From NCBI GenBank assembly GCA_913046365.1, contig CAJWRM010000008.1, positions 17,590-81,589 of the forward strand: a DNA stretch of 64,000 bases, in the 5' to 3' direction. Below, piece after piece: positions 18,117 through 28,067 of this stretch. The notes below the pieces were generated by a model. The model saw only the letters and a list, made by a program, of their open reading frames with translations. It made no database searches and had not been told where the DNA came from. The DNA is from an uncultured Flavobacteriales bacterium (lineage in GTDB: Bacteria > Bacteroidota > Bacteroidia > Flavobacteriales_D > Crocinitomicaceae). The translations under genes and the position numbers were made by a program. How positions within the stretch are numbered: the stretch's first letter is position 1; the number at the start of each line of letters is the position of its first letter.

Positions 18117-19348
18117 TCTAAAGCAAATTCTACCCTACGGTTCTTAGCAGCTTTAAGCTCATCCTCATCTACATCTGCGATTTCCTTACTACTCTGCTCT
18201 GCACCCATTGATTTTATCGTAATGCGAGATGGGTCTATGCCTTGAGCCATAAAGTATCTCTCTGCGTATTTTGCACGAACCATTCCCATATCCTTAAACT
18301 CGTCTTTGGTTGTCCCTAACGCTTCCTCTTGGGCATCTGCGTGACCGGAAATAATAATTGTCAATTGAGCATTAGCTTTGAGCTGGCCTGCAACAAACTT
18401 CAGCGCCTCTTTTGAACCCGCTGTAAAGTCTTTTTTACCGAAGCCAAAATATGCGACATGCGCAGCAACTTTCTCCTCTAAGCTCATATTGTCGTCAATG
18501 TTCGCTGCCTTTGCATAGACTAATGTGGAATATTCTTCGACATTGGCCATCTGATTCGTGGCTATACATTGACATTCTTCTTCACTATCAATTAGCTTTA
18601 CAGTCACATTATCGACATAATAATAAGCGTGCTTCAGTGCCTCAACATCTGAAGTCTTTGGTTTTTTTACCGTTAAAAACTTAGTGGCCGAATTAGCGTC
18701 GAAGTTTCCAATTGTAATAAACTTCTCATAACCTTTGGCTGTATATATCTGGCATACCTTGTCCCAACCAAAGAAACCCTGGTGAATTCTGTTGTGTTTT
18801 CCTCTTATTAGATTTTCTGAGGCATTAATAATACCTGAAGGAGTTGAAGGAGCTTCTTTAGTCAAATAAGCGCCAATATTGTTACAAGCAAATTTTGACG
18901 ATTCCGCAAGAGAAACATCAAATTGTATACAGTACTGCAGTCCCTTAGAAAGGGAAATATTACCTTTTCCTTTCAAGAATGGAATGGTTATGTAACTTCT
19001 TAATGAAGATTCTCTACCTGGTCGATAAGCTACAAATCCGGCATATACTGAACCTCCTGTTTCCGATGTCATTTCACTTCCAAAGGCATTATTCGGTACA
19101 CCAAATTCTTTACCCGCTCCTTGCTGAAAAAGATCCGCCGCATTTTCTGTTGGAGAACTTACACCATTGTCTAGAATTGAAATTGCGCCTAGCTCAGTCA
19201 CAGATTCGTCCTCTTGGAGCTTTTCAAAAGTCATATTGAGTATATCGGAAGATGCTGACTTTCCACGTTTTCCTTTTTTCTGCGCTGTAACCGTTGTCAT
19301 GCAGATTGCGAGTGACAAAATCGTGAGTATAGATAAATTAAATTTCAT
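18113..19348 (-). CDS. OmpA-family protein with uncharacterised N-terminal domain
   Basis: 411 residues with signal peptide MKFNLSILTILSLAICMTTV. Residues 40-270 form a domain I cannot name (NNAFGSEMTSETGGSVYAGF, SLRSYITIPFLKGKG), followed by an OmpA peptidoglycan-binding domain at about 290-411 (LTIIISGHADAQEE, VRAKYAERYFMAQGIDPSRI, AKNRRVEFAL). The N-terminal part looks like the ligand-binding half found in other Bacteroidota OmpA-type proteins (a sheet-rich domain before the OmpA fold). The start ATG lies 11 bases inside the end of hemE, so it is co-transcribed with hemE although the functions appear unrelated. Confidence 0.85.
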   Translation of the reverse strand: MKFNLSILTILSLAICMTTVTAQKKGKRGKSASSDILNMTFEKLQEDESVTELGAISILDNGVSSPTENAADLFQQGAGKEFGVPNNAFGSEMTSETGGSVYAGFVAYRPGRESSLRSYITIPFLKGKGNISLSKGLQYCIQFDVSLAESSKFACNNIGAYLTKEAPSTPSGIINASENLIRGKHNRIHQGFFGWDKVCQIYTAKGYEKFITIGNFDANSATKFLTVKKPKTSDVEALKHAYYYVDNVTVKLIDSEEECQCIATNQMANVEEYSTLVYAKAANIDDNMSLEEKVAAHVAYFGFGKKDFTAGSKEALKFVAGQLKANAQLTIIISGHADAQEEALGTTKDEFKDMGMVRAKYAERYFMAQGIDPSRITIKSMGAEQSSKEIADVDEDELKAAKNRRVEFALD

Positions 19349-20366
19349 AGTTTTTTACAGTTTTAATGAATGCTTTTACATGATCTGGTTTGATATCAGG
19401 ATAAACACCGTGCCCCAAATTTACAATATGTCTGTGACTTTTAAAAGTGTTTAATAGCTCAAGCGTTTCTTGCTCAATGGAAGCCTCTGTACCATAGAGT
19501 ACACAGGGGTCTAGGTTTCCTTGAAGCGTTTTACGCTCACCAGCAAGTGCCCTAGCCGCTTCTATACTCATATTCCAATCCAAACCAATTGTTGTGCAAG
19601 ATAAATCCATAAGCTCAGGTAAAGAGTTGTATGCACCCTTAGAAAAGACCGTAAATGGTCCTTCAATGGCATTGACTATCTGTTCAATATAAGGCATCCC
19701 AAATTCTTGATATTGTTTATGTCCCAATATACCCGCCCATGAATCAAAAAGCTGAAGTGCATCGGCACCATGTTTCAATTGCGCCGTTAAATAGGCAATG
19801 GTGACATTTGTTATCCTCTGTAGCAATTCATGTGCCAACTTGGGTTTGGTGTACAGTAATTTCCTTGTTTCAGAAAAGGTTTTAGATCCTGAACCTTCGA
19901 CCATGTAACACAAAATGGTCCATGGAGCTCCTGCAAAACCGATGAGTGGCACACGACCATTTAATTCTTTTTTCGTAATCGATAAAGCCTGCAATACATA
20001 GGATAAACGGTCTTCAACATCAATGTATTCGTCGAGTATCTTCAGATCAGCTTCACTGCGAATGGTATTTTCAAACCAAGGTCCTTTTTTCTCAATCATC
20101 TGGTAAGTAAGCCCCATCGCATCCGGAATAACTAAGATATCAGAGAATATAATGGCCGCATCTACACCTAAAAGATCAACAGGTTGTACTGTCACCTCCG
20201 CAGCTAGCTCAGGCGTCTCAGCAAGCTCTTTGAATCCAGAAACACTGGCTCGAACAGCTCTATATTCGGGTAATATTCGCCCAGCCTGACGCATTAACCA
20301 AACCGGATAGCGCTCAATCTTCTCACCAAGAGATGCTCTAAGGTATAAATCATTTGAAATCTTCAT
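19338..20366 (-). CDS. hemE: Uroporphyrinogen decarboxylase
   Basis: Converts uroporphyrinogen III to coproporphyrinogen III in heme synthesis. 342 residues. Typical landmarks are PVWLMRQAGRILPEYR near the N-terminus, FSDILVIPDAMG with the catalytic Asp, and GFAGAPWTILCYMVEGSGSK. I place the start at ATG 20366; a TTG nine bases upstream adds only three residues and lies next to the promoter box. The oxygen-dependent next step, hemF, is at 49-50 kb. The gene is followed by, and overlaps, the OmpA-domain gene. Confidence 0.96.
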   Translation of the reverse strand: MKISNDLYLRASLGEKIERYPVWLMRQAGRILPEYRAVRASVSGFKELAETPELAAEVTVQPVDLLGVDAAIIFSDILVIPDAMGLTYQMIEKKGPWFENTIRSEADLKILDEYIDVEDRLSYVLQALSITKKELNGRVPLIGFAGAPWTILCYMVEGSGSKTFSETRKLLYTKPKLAHELLQRITNVTIAYLTAQLKHGADALQLFDSWAGILGHKQYQEFGMPYIEQIVNAIEGPFTVFSKGAYNSLPELMDLSCTTIGLDWNMSIEAARALAGERKTLQGNLDPCVLYGTEASIEQETLELLNTFKSHRHIVNLGHGVYPDIKPDHVKAFIKTVKNYEI

Positions 20367-20372
20367 GAGGTG

Positions 20373-20380
20373 CAAATATA
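20373..20380 (-). promoter_or_regulatory. Candidate -7 box for hemE
   Basis: Minus strand reads TATATTTG, an exact TAnnTTTG box, six bases before the hemE ATG. Transcription would start within about two bases of the start codon. No clear -33 element lies upstream, where the ung gene ends. Confidence 0.5.
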
Positions 20381-20391
20381 TAAAGGAATAC

Positions 20392-21063
20392 TTACCATTT
20401 TATGGTTGGAATATGATTCTTACGCAGATAATCGTTCGTCTTACTGAAATGCTTACAATCATAGAAACCGCGATACGCAGAAAGCGGGGACGGATGAACC
20501 GACTCGAGAACTAAATGTTTGGAACGATCAATAAGATCTCTTTTGGCTTGTGCTTTTGCACCCCACAATAAAAAAACGAGATGCTGTTTTTCGCTAGAAA
20601 GGTTTTGAATGACAGCATTGGAGAATTGCTCCCATCCGATTCCTTTATGACTATCGGGCTTCCCTTCTTCAACTGTTAAAACTGCATTCAAAAGCAATAC
20701 ACCTTGTTGCGCCCAATATGTCAAATCTCCATTTGCAGGAGGCGTCTGTTCTAGATCATTTGAAAGGGCCTTAAAAATATTTTTCAAGCTTTTCGGAAGG
20801 GGCTTAACATGTTCCTTAACAGAGAAAGACAAACCATGTGCATGTCCCTTAGTAGGGTAAGGATCCTGACCTAATATAACGACCTTAACCTGATTAAAAT
20901 CACACAGCTTAAACGCGTTAAAAACCTCTCCTTCCGCTGGGAATATATTTAAATCTTGGCTAGTAAAATATGTATTTAATTTATTTTTAAGTAATTGAAA
21001 GTAAGGTTTTTGAAACTCATTACCTAATAAATAACTCCAACTTTTTAATTCAGATTCAATCAC
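20392..21063 (-). CDS. ung: Uracil-DNA glycosylase, family 1
   Basis: Removes uracil from DNA in base excision repair. The catalytic water-activating Asp is in GQDPYPTKGHAHGLSFS and the DNA-intercalating motif is HPSPLSAYRGF near the C-terminus. I place the start at GTG 21063, which forms a GTGA overlap with the stop of the sialidase-like gene and gives 224 residues starting VIESELKSW, matching the family N-terminus; a GTG at 21087 would add eight residues inside the upstream gene. It is the last gene of the purT-M61-sialidase-like-ung run. Confidence 0.94.
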   Translation of the reverse strand: MIESELKSWSYLLGNEFQKPYFQLLKNKLNTYFTSQDLNIFPAEGEVFNAFKLCDFNQVKVVILGQDPYPTKGHAHGLSFSVKEHVKPLPKSLKNIFKALSNDLEQTPPANGDLTYWAQQGVLLLNAVLTVEEGKPDSHKGIGWEQFSNAVIQNLSSEKQHLVFLLWGAKAQAKRDLIDRSKHLVLESVHPSPLSAYRGFYDCKHFSKTNDYLRKNHIPTIKW

Positions 21064-22358
21064 TCGAAATTTATTAGCGCAGTCCACAGGGTAATCTTGC
21101 CATTATCCATTCTAGGCCAAACGGGACGAACAACATTATCTACTGCAGCGATATTTAAATAATCTCCAAAAAATACCGTTCCCGAAGGCTCGAAGGATTG
21201 CTCAGAAATTACCTCCTCTTTAAAAGACGCGCCACCATTTTTACTACTCGCCCATACAACATCTGTCGTCTTAGATTTTCGTGATTTTCGGTAATAGACA
21301 AAATGAAGATTCCCATTTGATGGATCAACTGTCATCCAAGTCAAAAAATGATTATACTGCGAGCTGTCCTTGTGGACTTGAACAGGTGAAGACCAGCTTT
21401 CTCCATTGTCCTCAGATTTTGAAAAAAGAACCGATGTCCTTCCCGTTTTCTCGTCTTCAATGGCCCAATTCAAATAGAGATTCCCATAATGTGGCGAATC
21501 GGCATTGTGGTCACTAATAAAAACTGGCAGACCATTACTTCGGTAAAAATCAGGAACGTCAATCGTCCAACCCCCTTCATGTTCAAATAGCATTTGCTCT
21601 GTTGGGCTCCATGTTTTTCCTCGGTCCGCTGAACTCCGCAGCATAAGACCATGTGGTCCGGACCAAACGGTATAAAGCATACCTTCTCTGCCCAATGCAG
21701 GCATAGCTCCCTCTACGGTATCATCTCCATCCAAGCAATCTCCGCCTTTGATCGAAATACGAACAGGATCGGTCCATGTTTCTCCATCATCCGATGATTT
21801 TGCAAAATGAATAAATGAGCTATCCTTAGGGTTGGAAGAGTTATACGCATCAAATTGCGTCCAGGTCATGAAAATATCATCCGTTTCAGGGTCAATTACA
21901 ATCCAATGTTTGTCTTGAACCTTACTTCCATTGGGTTTTGAATATGATCCTTCATTAAATTTTCCTTTCAAGTCATCGGCTCGCTGACAAACAATTCTGT
22001 CTAAATGTGAGGTTTTATTGTAGGATGATAAGTGTAAATAAAAAACATTCCCTTTACCATTGAATTTTAGCACAGGGTCACCATATACACCATACGGGCT
22101 CTTTAGCCTTTCAGCTTTCCAAGTTTCACCAGAATCCTCAGAATAATGATAGCCATCTAAAATAGATCCTACAGCAATGTTATTCGGGTTGTTTGGATCG
22201 ATATCAATTGAAGGTTCACAACCACTATAAGTGTAAGAACCACTCGCGAGGGGAATCTGCACATTTGTAAATCGCCCTTGCGCAGATACAAGAATAGGTA
22301 AAAACAGAAAGCATATTAGCCTAACGCAGCCAATATGCACGCAGCTTATTTTCTTCAT
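21060..22358 (-). CDS. Exported sialidase-like (BNR/Asp-box) beta-propeller protein
   Basis: 432 residues with a signal peptide (hydrophobic run LICFLFLPILVSAQ). At least five Asp-box motifs of the SxDxGxTW type are visible (SEDSGETW, SSDDGETW, SADRGKTW, SEDNGESW, SKNGGASF), the hallmark of six-bladed sialidase-like propellers. Exo-alpha-sialidase is the usual label, but the arginine triad and the acid/base pair were not confirmed by eye, and many Asp-box proteins are not glycosidases. The N-terminus overlaps the M61 protease gene by 38 bases; a downstream Met is lacking before the signal, so the long form is kept. Confidence 0.78.
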   Translation of the reverse strand: MKKISCVHIGCVRLICFLFLPILVSAQGRFTNVQIPLASGSYTYSGCEPSIDIDPNNPNNIAVGSILDGYHYSEDSGETWKAERLKSPYGVYGDPVLKFNGKGNVFYLHLSSYNKTSHLDRIVCQRADDLKGKFNEGSYSKPNGSKVQDKHWIVIDPETDDIFMTWTQFDAYNSSNPKDSSFIHFAKSSDDGETWTDPVRISIKGGDCLDGDDTVEGAMPALGREGMLYTVWSGPHGLMLRSSADRGKTWSPTEQMLFEHEGGWTIDVPDFYRSNGLPVFISDHNADSPHYGNLYLNWAIEDEKTGRTSVLFSKSEDNGESWSSPVQVHKDSSQYNHFLTWMTVDPSNGNLHFVYYRKSRKSKTTDVVWASSKNGGASFKEEVISEQSFEPSGTVFFGDYLNIAAVDNVVRPVWPRMDNGKITLWTALINFE

Positions 22359-24081
22359 TGGTAAGGTTAAATAAATATCGTGGTCTCGTATAATTCGTCA
22401 TCGTGAAGCTCACAGAAAAAAGGATTTCATCTCTTGCAATCAATAATTCAAGCTCATCACCCTCGTTTAAGCTCTTCATGAGGCCTTCAATATCCGATTT
22501 ACTGACTCTATAGCCATTACATCCTATAATCTCATCATTCACGCTTAAACCTGCGTCCTCAGCAGCTGAATTGGAGCGAATTCTGGAAACGATTGCTTTT
22601 CCACCTGAACTTCGAAGCGATGCACCAAAATCCGGCTTTGTTGAGGTAACATCCGTTACCTGAACACCCATTCCATCAAATAGCTCAGCATAAGAAGGAA
22701 TTTCTGTTCCGTCTATATAATCTGCATAAAAGTCATTCAGGTTTTCCCCCGTAAAGCTTTCAAGCTCGCGTTTGAACTCCTCAGAGGTAAAACCTCTACC
22801 CGCTTTCACATAAAATTTATCGTAAATATGTTGAAGAAAATGATCCAAACATCGCTCACCGTTTGTATTGCGAATAATTTTCACATCCAGAAAGGCAGCC
22901 AAAATAGAACCACGTGTGTAATAGGTCATCGTGGTATTGGAACTATTTTCATTCGGGCGATATGCCTTGATCCATGCATCGTAGCTGGCATGTGCCACTG
23001 GCTGAACACGCGCACCGACTGAACCCTCAACGTAATTGATGGAGCTTTCCATTTTAGAAAGAAATTCAGATTGTGTATAATAACCTGCCCGAAGTAACAA
23101 TAGCTCGTCGTAATAGGAGGTAAAACCTTCCATAACCCACAATAGATCGGTATAATTCTCTTGGTTATAGTCAAAGGGACCAAGCGCAAAAGGACGGATC
23201 CTTTTCACATTCCATAGGTGAAAATATTCATGAGCAACCAAGCTCAGAAACTTTACATAGCTACTTCCTGAATAGGTCCAGCGATTGACACTCAGCGTTG
23301 TGGAATTTTTATGTTCCAATCCTCCTTGACCGTCCACAACATTATGAATAATAAAAAGGTATTCCTTGTTTGGGTTCTGACCAAAAACTTTAGTTTCCTC
23401 TTCGATAACCTTTGACATATCGCGCTTTAAGCTTTCTACTTCAAAATTACCTTCGCCATAAATCGCTACGGTATGCTTTACACCTGAAGCATCGAAGTCA
23501 AATACAAGCTGGTTTCCAATTTCAATTGGACAATCCACAAGGTTGTCATAATCTGAATAAGTAAATACGAATGGCTTGTTCTTTTCCTTTTTAGGTAAAG
23601 CAGTAGAAACTTTTGAAAATCCAGCATATGGCACAACCACAACATCACCGCTAACATTTAAATTATTTTCAACGAACATAAATACACCGCTTCCACTTAC
23701 AAAGCCATGCGTAAGGTCCAAGAATGAAGTTCTGACGGAAAGCTCAAAAGCATATACATTATAGGCAATGCGAATTTCAGATGACTTACCTTTTGCAATG
23801 GACCAGGTGTTCTTCTTCTTTTTTTGAACCTTTAATGATTTACCAGCGTTATTTGTTGCCTTAACCAAATTGATGTTTTTAGCAAACTCACGCACTAAGT
23901 AAGAACCTGGTGCCCAAACCGGAAGCGAAACATCAATTGTTTTTTCATCAAATCCCTCTAAAACCATCTCCACATGGAAGTAATGATTCTGAGGTTTTGG
24001 CATAGATAGGTAATATTTTACCGTTTGTCCATATACCGACCCGCAGCATAAGAAAACAAACAAGAGTGCTTTTAATTTCAT
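22321..24081 (-). CDS. M61-family metallopeptidase with PDZ domain
   Basis: 586 residues with signal peptide [19 protein letters not shown], so it acts in the periplasm or outside. The zinc motif HExxH is HEYFH near residue 281, followed by WNVKRIRP and the downstream zinc-ligand region [17 protein letters not shown], both typical of M61 (glycyl aminopeptidase-like) enzymes. A PDZ domain occupies about residues 480-560 ([36 protein letters not shown]). Known members cleave glycine or alanine from peptides; Bacteroidota members are uncharacterised. Overlaps purT by four bases and the sialidase-like gene by 38. Confidence 0.88.
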   Translation of the reverse strand: MKLKALLFVFLCCGSVYGQTVKYYLSMPKPQNHYFHVEMVLEGFDEKTIDVSLPVWAPGSYLVREFAKNINLVKATNNAGKSLKVQKKKKNTWSIAKGKSSEIRIAYNVYAFELSVRTSFLDLTHGFVSGSGVFMFVENNLNVSGDVVVVPYAGFSKVSTALPKKEKNKPFVFTYSDYDNLVDCPIEIGNQLVFDFDASGVKHTVAIYGEGNFEVESLKRDMSKVIEEETKVFGQNPNKEYLFIIHNVVDGQGGLEHKNSTTLSVNRWTYSGSSYVKFLSLVAHEYFHLWNVKRIRPFALGPFDYNQENYTDLLWVMEGFTSYYDELLLLRAGYYTQSEFLSKMESSINYVEGSVGARVQPVAHASYDAWIKAYRPNENSSNTTMTYYTRGSILAAFLDVKIIRNTNGERCLDHFLQHIYDKFYVKAGRGFTSEEFKRELESFTGENLNDFYADYIDGTEIPSYAELFDGMGVQVTDVTSTKPDFGASLRSSGGKAIVSRIRSNSAAEDAGLSVNDEIIGCNGYRVSKSDIEGLMKSLNEGDELELLIARDEILFSVSFTMTNYTRPRYLFNLTNEENKLRAYWLR

Positions 24082-25235
24082 TTTACGGATATTTTAGACG
24101 CCATTTCTTGAGCTTGCTCGACCAATTCTTTAACATCATTCGTGCCATACTTAAGGGTCACACCCATTCTTCTGTATGGACGAGTTGCTGGCTTACCAAA
24201 TAAACGCACTTCAGAATCAATAGTATTCATTGCATCTTCAAGACCTTCAAATACAGGTAGCTCAGTAGATTCCGTTTTTGCCAAAACAACTGCACTAGCG
24301 CCATTGCGAAGCAATTTAACTTCAGGTATAGGCAATGACAACACGGCACGCGCATGTAATTCAAACTCATTAAAGTTTTGCGTTTTTCCGAGCGTAACCA
24401 TCCCCGTATCATGTGGTCTAGGCGAAAGCTCTGAAAAATAGGCTCCTTCTGACGTAATAAAAAATTCAACACCCCAAATACCTGCTCCACCTAAGGCTGC
24501 GGTAACTTTGGCAGCCATATCTTGAGCCTCTTTTAGGTGCTCGGGATTCATTGGCATGGGCTGCCAGCTTTCTTGGTAATCTCCTCTTTCTTGTCGGTGG
24601 CCGATTGGCGGACAAAATAAAGTAGGTCCATCATTCTGCGTAACCGTAAGCAAAGTAATCTCGTAATCAAAATCAATAAAACCTTCTACGATTACTTCCT
24701 GTAAATCTCCGCGAGAACCTTCACATGCATAGGTCCATGCCTTCTCAATATCTTCCTCAGTTCGAATCACTGACTGTCCTTTTCCTGAGCTAGACATTAA
24801 AGGCTTTACAACACAAGGCATACCACATTTATGGACACCTTCCCTTAGTTCGGCTGAACTTTTTGCATAGCTATAGATTGCGGTGCGCACACCTAAATCA
24901 ATTGCTGCCAAATCACGAATGGCTTTTCTATTCATCGTATAGTTGGCTGCTTTTGCACTCGGAATGACCTTGATACCTTGTTTTTCATAGTCGTAAAAGC
25001 GTTCTGTACGAATCGCTTCAATTTCCGGTACAATAAAATCGGGATGGTGCTTGGCTACAATACGATCGAGTGCATCACCGTCAAGCATAGATATCACCTC
25101 TGATTCGTCGGCCACCTGCATGGCAGGGGCATTGGCATAACTATCAACGGCGATAATATATTGTCCGAGACGCTGGCATGCAATGACAAATTCTTTACCC
25201 AGCTCTCCGGAACCTAAAAGGAGTATTTTTTTCAT
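24078..25235 (-). CDS. purT: Formate-dependent phosphoribosylglycinamide formyltransferase
   Basis: Alternative third step of purine synthesis, using formate and ATP to formylate GAR. 385 residues of ATP-grasp fold: N-terminal [21 protein letters not shown]-binding [18 protein letters not shown], and the metal/ATP region [27 protein letters not shown], all highly diagnostic. It has its own promoter candidate five bases upstream and heads a four-gene run with the M61 protease, sialidase-like protein and ung, an odd mix that looks like read-through linkage rather than a pathway. Confidence 0.96.
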   Translation of the reverse strand: MKKILLLGSGELGKEFVIACQRLGQYIIAVDSYANAPAMQVADESEVISMLDGDALDRIVAKHHPDFIVPEIEAIRTERFYDYEKQGIKVIPSAKAANYTMNRKAIRDLAAIDLGVRTAIYSYAKSSAELREGVHKCGMPCVVKPLMSSSGKGQSVIRTEEDIEKAWTYACEGSRGDLQEVIVEGFIDFDYEITLLTVTQNDGPTLFCPPIGHRQERGDYQESWQPMPMNPEHLKEAQDMAAKVTAALGGAGIWGVEFFITSEGAYFSELSPRPHDTGMVTLGKTQNFNEFELHARAVLSLPIPEVKLLRNGASAVVLAKTESTELPVFEGLEDAMNTIDSEVRLFGKPATRPYRRMGVTLKYGTNDVKELVEQAQEMASKISVK

Positions 25236-25240
25236 GGAAA

Positions 25241-25248
25241 CAAAGATA
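25241..25248 (-). promoter_or_regulatory. Candidate -7 box for purT
   Basis: Minus strand reads TATCTTTG, an exact TAnnTTTG box, five bases before the purT ATG; a TTTG lies 24 bases further upstream (25273-25276), close to the usual -33 spacing. The transcript would be leaderless or nearly so. Confidence 0.55.
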
Positions 25249-25361
25249 ATCGACTTTTAGAAATCAGCTTGCCAAAATGTAAATCGAGTTATTTGCACTT
25301 ATTGTTGCCTTGCATCGATGTTTCATCCTATCTTTAAGCAAAAAAAGAATTCCGATCATAA

Positions 25362-25847
25362 ATGGAAGAAATCATTTACCTCCTGAGCTTATTAATGATG
25401 ATCGTTGGCTTAATCGGTTCATTCGTTCCGGTCATACCAGGGCCACTCATAAGTTTTATAGGAATAATTTTGACTTTTAGCTTCACCTCACTGCCGATTG
25501 GCAGCAATATGATGTGGATCCTAGGAGCACTAATGGCTATTGCTATGGCAGGCGATTATATTCTACAAATCTTGGGAGTCAAGAAACTTGGCGGAGGGAA
25601 AAAGGCGATTCGAGGGACGCTCATAGGAACCCTTTTGGGCATGTTTATCCCTCCCATAGGTATCCTTTTGGGTGCAATCATTGGGGCATTTATTGGTGCA
25701 AAAATCGAACAAGGTTCCAATAGGCAATCTCTCAAAATAGCCTTAGGTGCTTTTGCTGGTTTTCTCCTTGGAACAGGGGTCAAACTGATCTATAGTGTAT
25801 ATGTGATGTATTATTTCACGGAGCTCCTACTAAAGGCATACTTTTAA
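25362..25847 (+). CDS. DUF456 membrane protein
   Basis: 161 residues, nearly all hydrophobic, with about four membrane segments. The pattern GSFVPVIPGPLISFIGIIL near residue 20 and the glycine-rich repeat KAIRGTLIGTLLGMFIPPIG ... GAIIGAFIGAKIEQG are those of the DUF456 family, small inner membrane proteins of unknown function. It is divergent from purT (126-bp gap) and stands alone; the downstream gene is on the other strand. Confidence 0.85.
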   Translation: MEEIIYLLSLLMMIVGLIGSFVPVIPGPLISFIGIILTFSFTSLPIGSNMMWILGALMAIAMAGDYILQILGVKKLGGGKKAIRGTLIGTLLGMFIPPIGILLGAIIGAFIGAKIEQGSNRQSLKIALGAFAGFLLGTGVKLIYSVYVMYYFTELLLKAYF

Positions 25848-25882
25848 TAGTGCTGTAAAACACAGTTATTTGCTGGACAAAA

Positions 25883-26119
25883 TTAGCGCTTCGCGTATTG
25901 TGCTTTAATGGGCTTAAGTAGATACTCAAGTCCATTGAGTTTGATTTCATAAATAGAGGCCAAAAGCTGTCCCATTTGACCTTTGGGGAAACCTTTTGCG
26001 TTATACCACGAAAGGTAGGGCTCCGGCAAATCACACAATAATGTTCCTTTGTATTTTCCGTAAGGCATCGGCATGGTTACAAGCTGAATGAGCACTTTAG
26101 ATTGTGGGCCTTGTTCCAT
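25883..26119 (-). CDS. DUF3820 family small protein
   Basis: 78 residues. The block MPMPYGKYKGTLLCDLPEPY followed by LSWYNAKGFPKGQMGQLLAS and IKLNGLEYLL is the DUF3820 signature (proteins once described as putative quorum-sensing-regulated virulence factors; biochemical role unknown). Small, soluble, no signal peptide. It begins 11 bases after the end of the BASS transporter gene and is probably co-transcribed with it. Confidence 0.85.
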   Translation of the reverse strand: MEQGPQSKVLIQLVTMPMPYGKYKGTLLCDLPEPYLSWYNAKGFPKGQMGQLLASIYEIKLNGLEYLLKPIKAQYAKR

Positions 26120-26130
26120 AAAATTTAATC

Positions 26131-27123
26131 CTAAAGCTTTTTATTTTTAAAGAAATAGGCGATACTAAGCCCCGAAACAATGTGCCAAATGCTCCACCAA
26201 CCTGCGACAATAGCCATTCCTCCTATTCCATCAAAGAAAGCGAAAATCAAACCGAGGCCTAGTCCAGAGTTTTGAATCCCTGTTTCGATGGCCAAGGTCT
26301 TTTGGTCAGCAGAAGGGAGCCTGAATACTCTTGCCAATGAAAAACCGGTAAGAATGCCTAGTGCGTTGTGGGCTAGAACAATAAATACGATAAGGTGAAT
26401 GTACTTGACGAATAAATCTGTATTGGCACCAAAAGCAAAAACAACAATTCCTCCAAAAATCAAGATGGAACCATAATGGGTAATCGGTACTAAAAAGTCG
26501 GCTATTTTCGGTTTAAATTCACGCAACAGCATACCAATTGTAAGTGGAATCAATAAAATCATCCCTACAATTTTGAGCATTGCAAAGAAATCTAGACTGA
26601 CATCGCTGAGAATCTCGGATGTTGGTGCATACATACCTCCCCAAAATGAAATATTAAATGGTGTCATGAATACTGCTGTAACACTTGCGATGGCTGTCAT
26701 ACAAACCGAAAGCGCGGTATTCCCATTGGCTAGAGCTGTCATGAAATTCGAAATATTACCTCCTGGGCATGCGGCAACGATCATCATACCCATTGCCACA
26801 CTGGGCATCGGATTTAAAATTAAGACTAATACGAAGGTTAAAAAAGGAAGCGCCACAAATTGGGATATAAAGCCAATAAGTACTGATTTCGGTGCAGAAA
26901 AAACAAGGACAAAATCTTTTACACGAAGCTTAAGTGCAACACCAAGCATAATGAATCCGAGGCTAATATTCATAAATAGAATATTGTCGTCATTCATTTT
27001 GAGCACCGCATTATCGAGCTCACTATCTTCACCACAAGCGCTTAGCAAAAACAGCGTAGAAAACAAAAACAATAAAGTTCTTATGCGTTTCGAGAATTGG
27101 GTTTTATCTTTTAATTGAAACAT
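26131..27123 (-). CDS. Bile acid:sodium symporter (BASS/SBF) family transporter with lipoprotein-like leader
   Basis: 330 residues. The transporter body (about 50-320) has the ten-helix BASS pattern, with ACPGGNISNFMTALANGN near residue 115 and ETGIQNSGLGLGL near 280 as the two crossover motifs that bind sodium and substrate. Substrates of bacterial BASS proteins include bile acids, pantoate and other organic anions, so none is assigned. The N-terminus is odd: a hydrophobic run ending in LFLLSACGEDSE looks like a lipoprotein signal with Cys at about 30, before the first transporter helix. DUF3820 follows 11 bases downstream. Confidence 0.88.
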   Translation of the reverse strand: MFQLKDKTQFSKRIRTLLFLFSTLFLLSACGEDSELDNAVLKMNDDNILFMNISLGFIMLGVALKLRVKDFVLVFSAPKSVLIGFISQFVALPFLTFVLVLILNPMPSVAMGMMIVAACPGGNISNFMTALANGNTALSVCMTAIASVTAVFMTPFNISFWGGMYAPTSEILSDVSLDFFAMLKIVGMILLIPLTIGMLLREFKPKIADFLVPITHYGSILIFGGIVVFAFGANTDLFVKYIHLIVFIVLAHNALGILTGFSLARVFRLPSADQKTLAIETGIQNSGLGLGLIFAFFDGIGGMAIVAGWWSIWHIVSGLSIAYFFKNKKL

Positions 27124-27299
27124 ACTTTTCTAAAGGACACTAAAATTTTTGACTTACGCAATACTGTTTTGTTAGATATCAATTCCGAAAAGGATATTTT
27201 GACCAACGGTTGTAGAGAATAAAAACAAATCCTTTACAGATCAATAAAACCTTTTTAAGAATCAATGCGTCTAGATTTTATTAGTATCAATTAATGAAC

Positions 27300-27307
27300 T
27301 AAATTTG
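27300..27307 (+). promoter_or_regulatory. Candidate -7 box for the VTC/DUF4956 pair
   Basis: TAAATTTG is an exact TAnnTTTG box only four bases before the ATG at 27312, again implying a leaderless or nearly leaderless mRNA. No good -33 element is seen in the AT-rich upstream sequence. Confidence 0.5.
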
Positions 27308-27311
27308 AGTT

Positions 27312-28067
27312 ATGCTTCCAGAAAAATTCAAAGCGATTACAGACCCATTTAATGCTATTGATTTAGCGGAAATGGATTCCGTAGCCCTCATGAATCGAAT
27401 AGATACGAAATATGCGATTCATGAAGATACCTTTCTGGAAATTCTGCCAAATCTCAGCGCATATTACGATATTTTGGAAGTGGGAGGATTAAAGTATTCA
27501 GCATACGAAAGTCTATATTTTGATAGCCCTCGCTTTGAGTTTTTTTCGGACCACCATAAAAAGAAAAACGACAGATTAAAAATTCGAATTCGCAAATACG
27601 TAAATAACAACCTATCCTTTCTTGAGGTCAAACGAAAAAGAAAAGGCCGCACGGAAAAAACAAGGTTGAAAACAGAACAATGGGGAACTAAATTTAGTCC
27701 AGAAGAAATGACCTTTTTAGAGAGTTCTTACGAAGATGCAAAATTGCTAGATTCAACAATATCGAATAGCTTTAGTAGAATTACTTTGGTTCATAAGGAA
27801 AAAACAGAAAGACTTACTTTTGATCTGAATATCGAATTTCAAGACAGCTCCGAAACAAAATCTTTGACTAACTTGGTCATCTGTGAGCTAAAACAAGGAG
27901 CTACAAACCGGTCAAGTATTTTTTATCAGATGACAAAAAAACGACTGATTCGACCCTTAAGAGTAAGCAAGTATTGCGTTGGAATGATGAATTTTTATTC
28001 AACATTAGAATTGAAACAAAACCGATTTAAAAAGAAAACACGATCATTAAATAAAATCATATGCTAA
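27312..28067 (+). CDS. VTC-domain polyphosphate polymerase-like protein
   Basis: 251 residues, no signal peptide or membrane segment. The layout fits the VTC tunnel domain: MNRIDTKYAIHED near residue 30, YSAYESLYFDS near 70, KIRIRKYVNNN and LEVKRKRKGRTEKTR near 100-120, then VICELKQG near 200, giving the ring of basic residues and the acidic metal-binding residue that in yeast Vtc4 makes polyphosphate from ATP. Bacterial members are annotated polyphosphate polymerase domain proteins and few are tested. It overlaps the DUF4956 gene by seven bases, as is common for this pair. Confidence 0.85.
   Translation: MLPEKFKAITDPFNAIDLAEMDSVALMNRIDTKYAIHEDTFLEILPNLSAYYDILEVGGLKYSAYESLYFDSPRFEFFSDHHKKKNDRLKIRIRKYVNNNLSFLEVKRKRKGRTEKTRLKTEQWGTKFSPEEMTFLESSYEDAKLLDSTISNSFSRITLVHKEKTERLTFDLNIEFQDSSETKSLTNLVICELKQGATNRSSIFYQMTKKRLIRPLRVSKYCVGMMNFYSTLELKQNRFKKKTRSLNKIIC

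Noticed and set aside
21064..21087. An eight-residue longer ung starting at GTG 21087.
   Set aside because: GTG 21063 forms a GTGA overlap with the upstream stop and matches the family N-terminus better.
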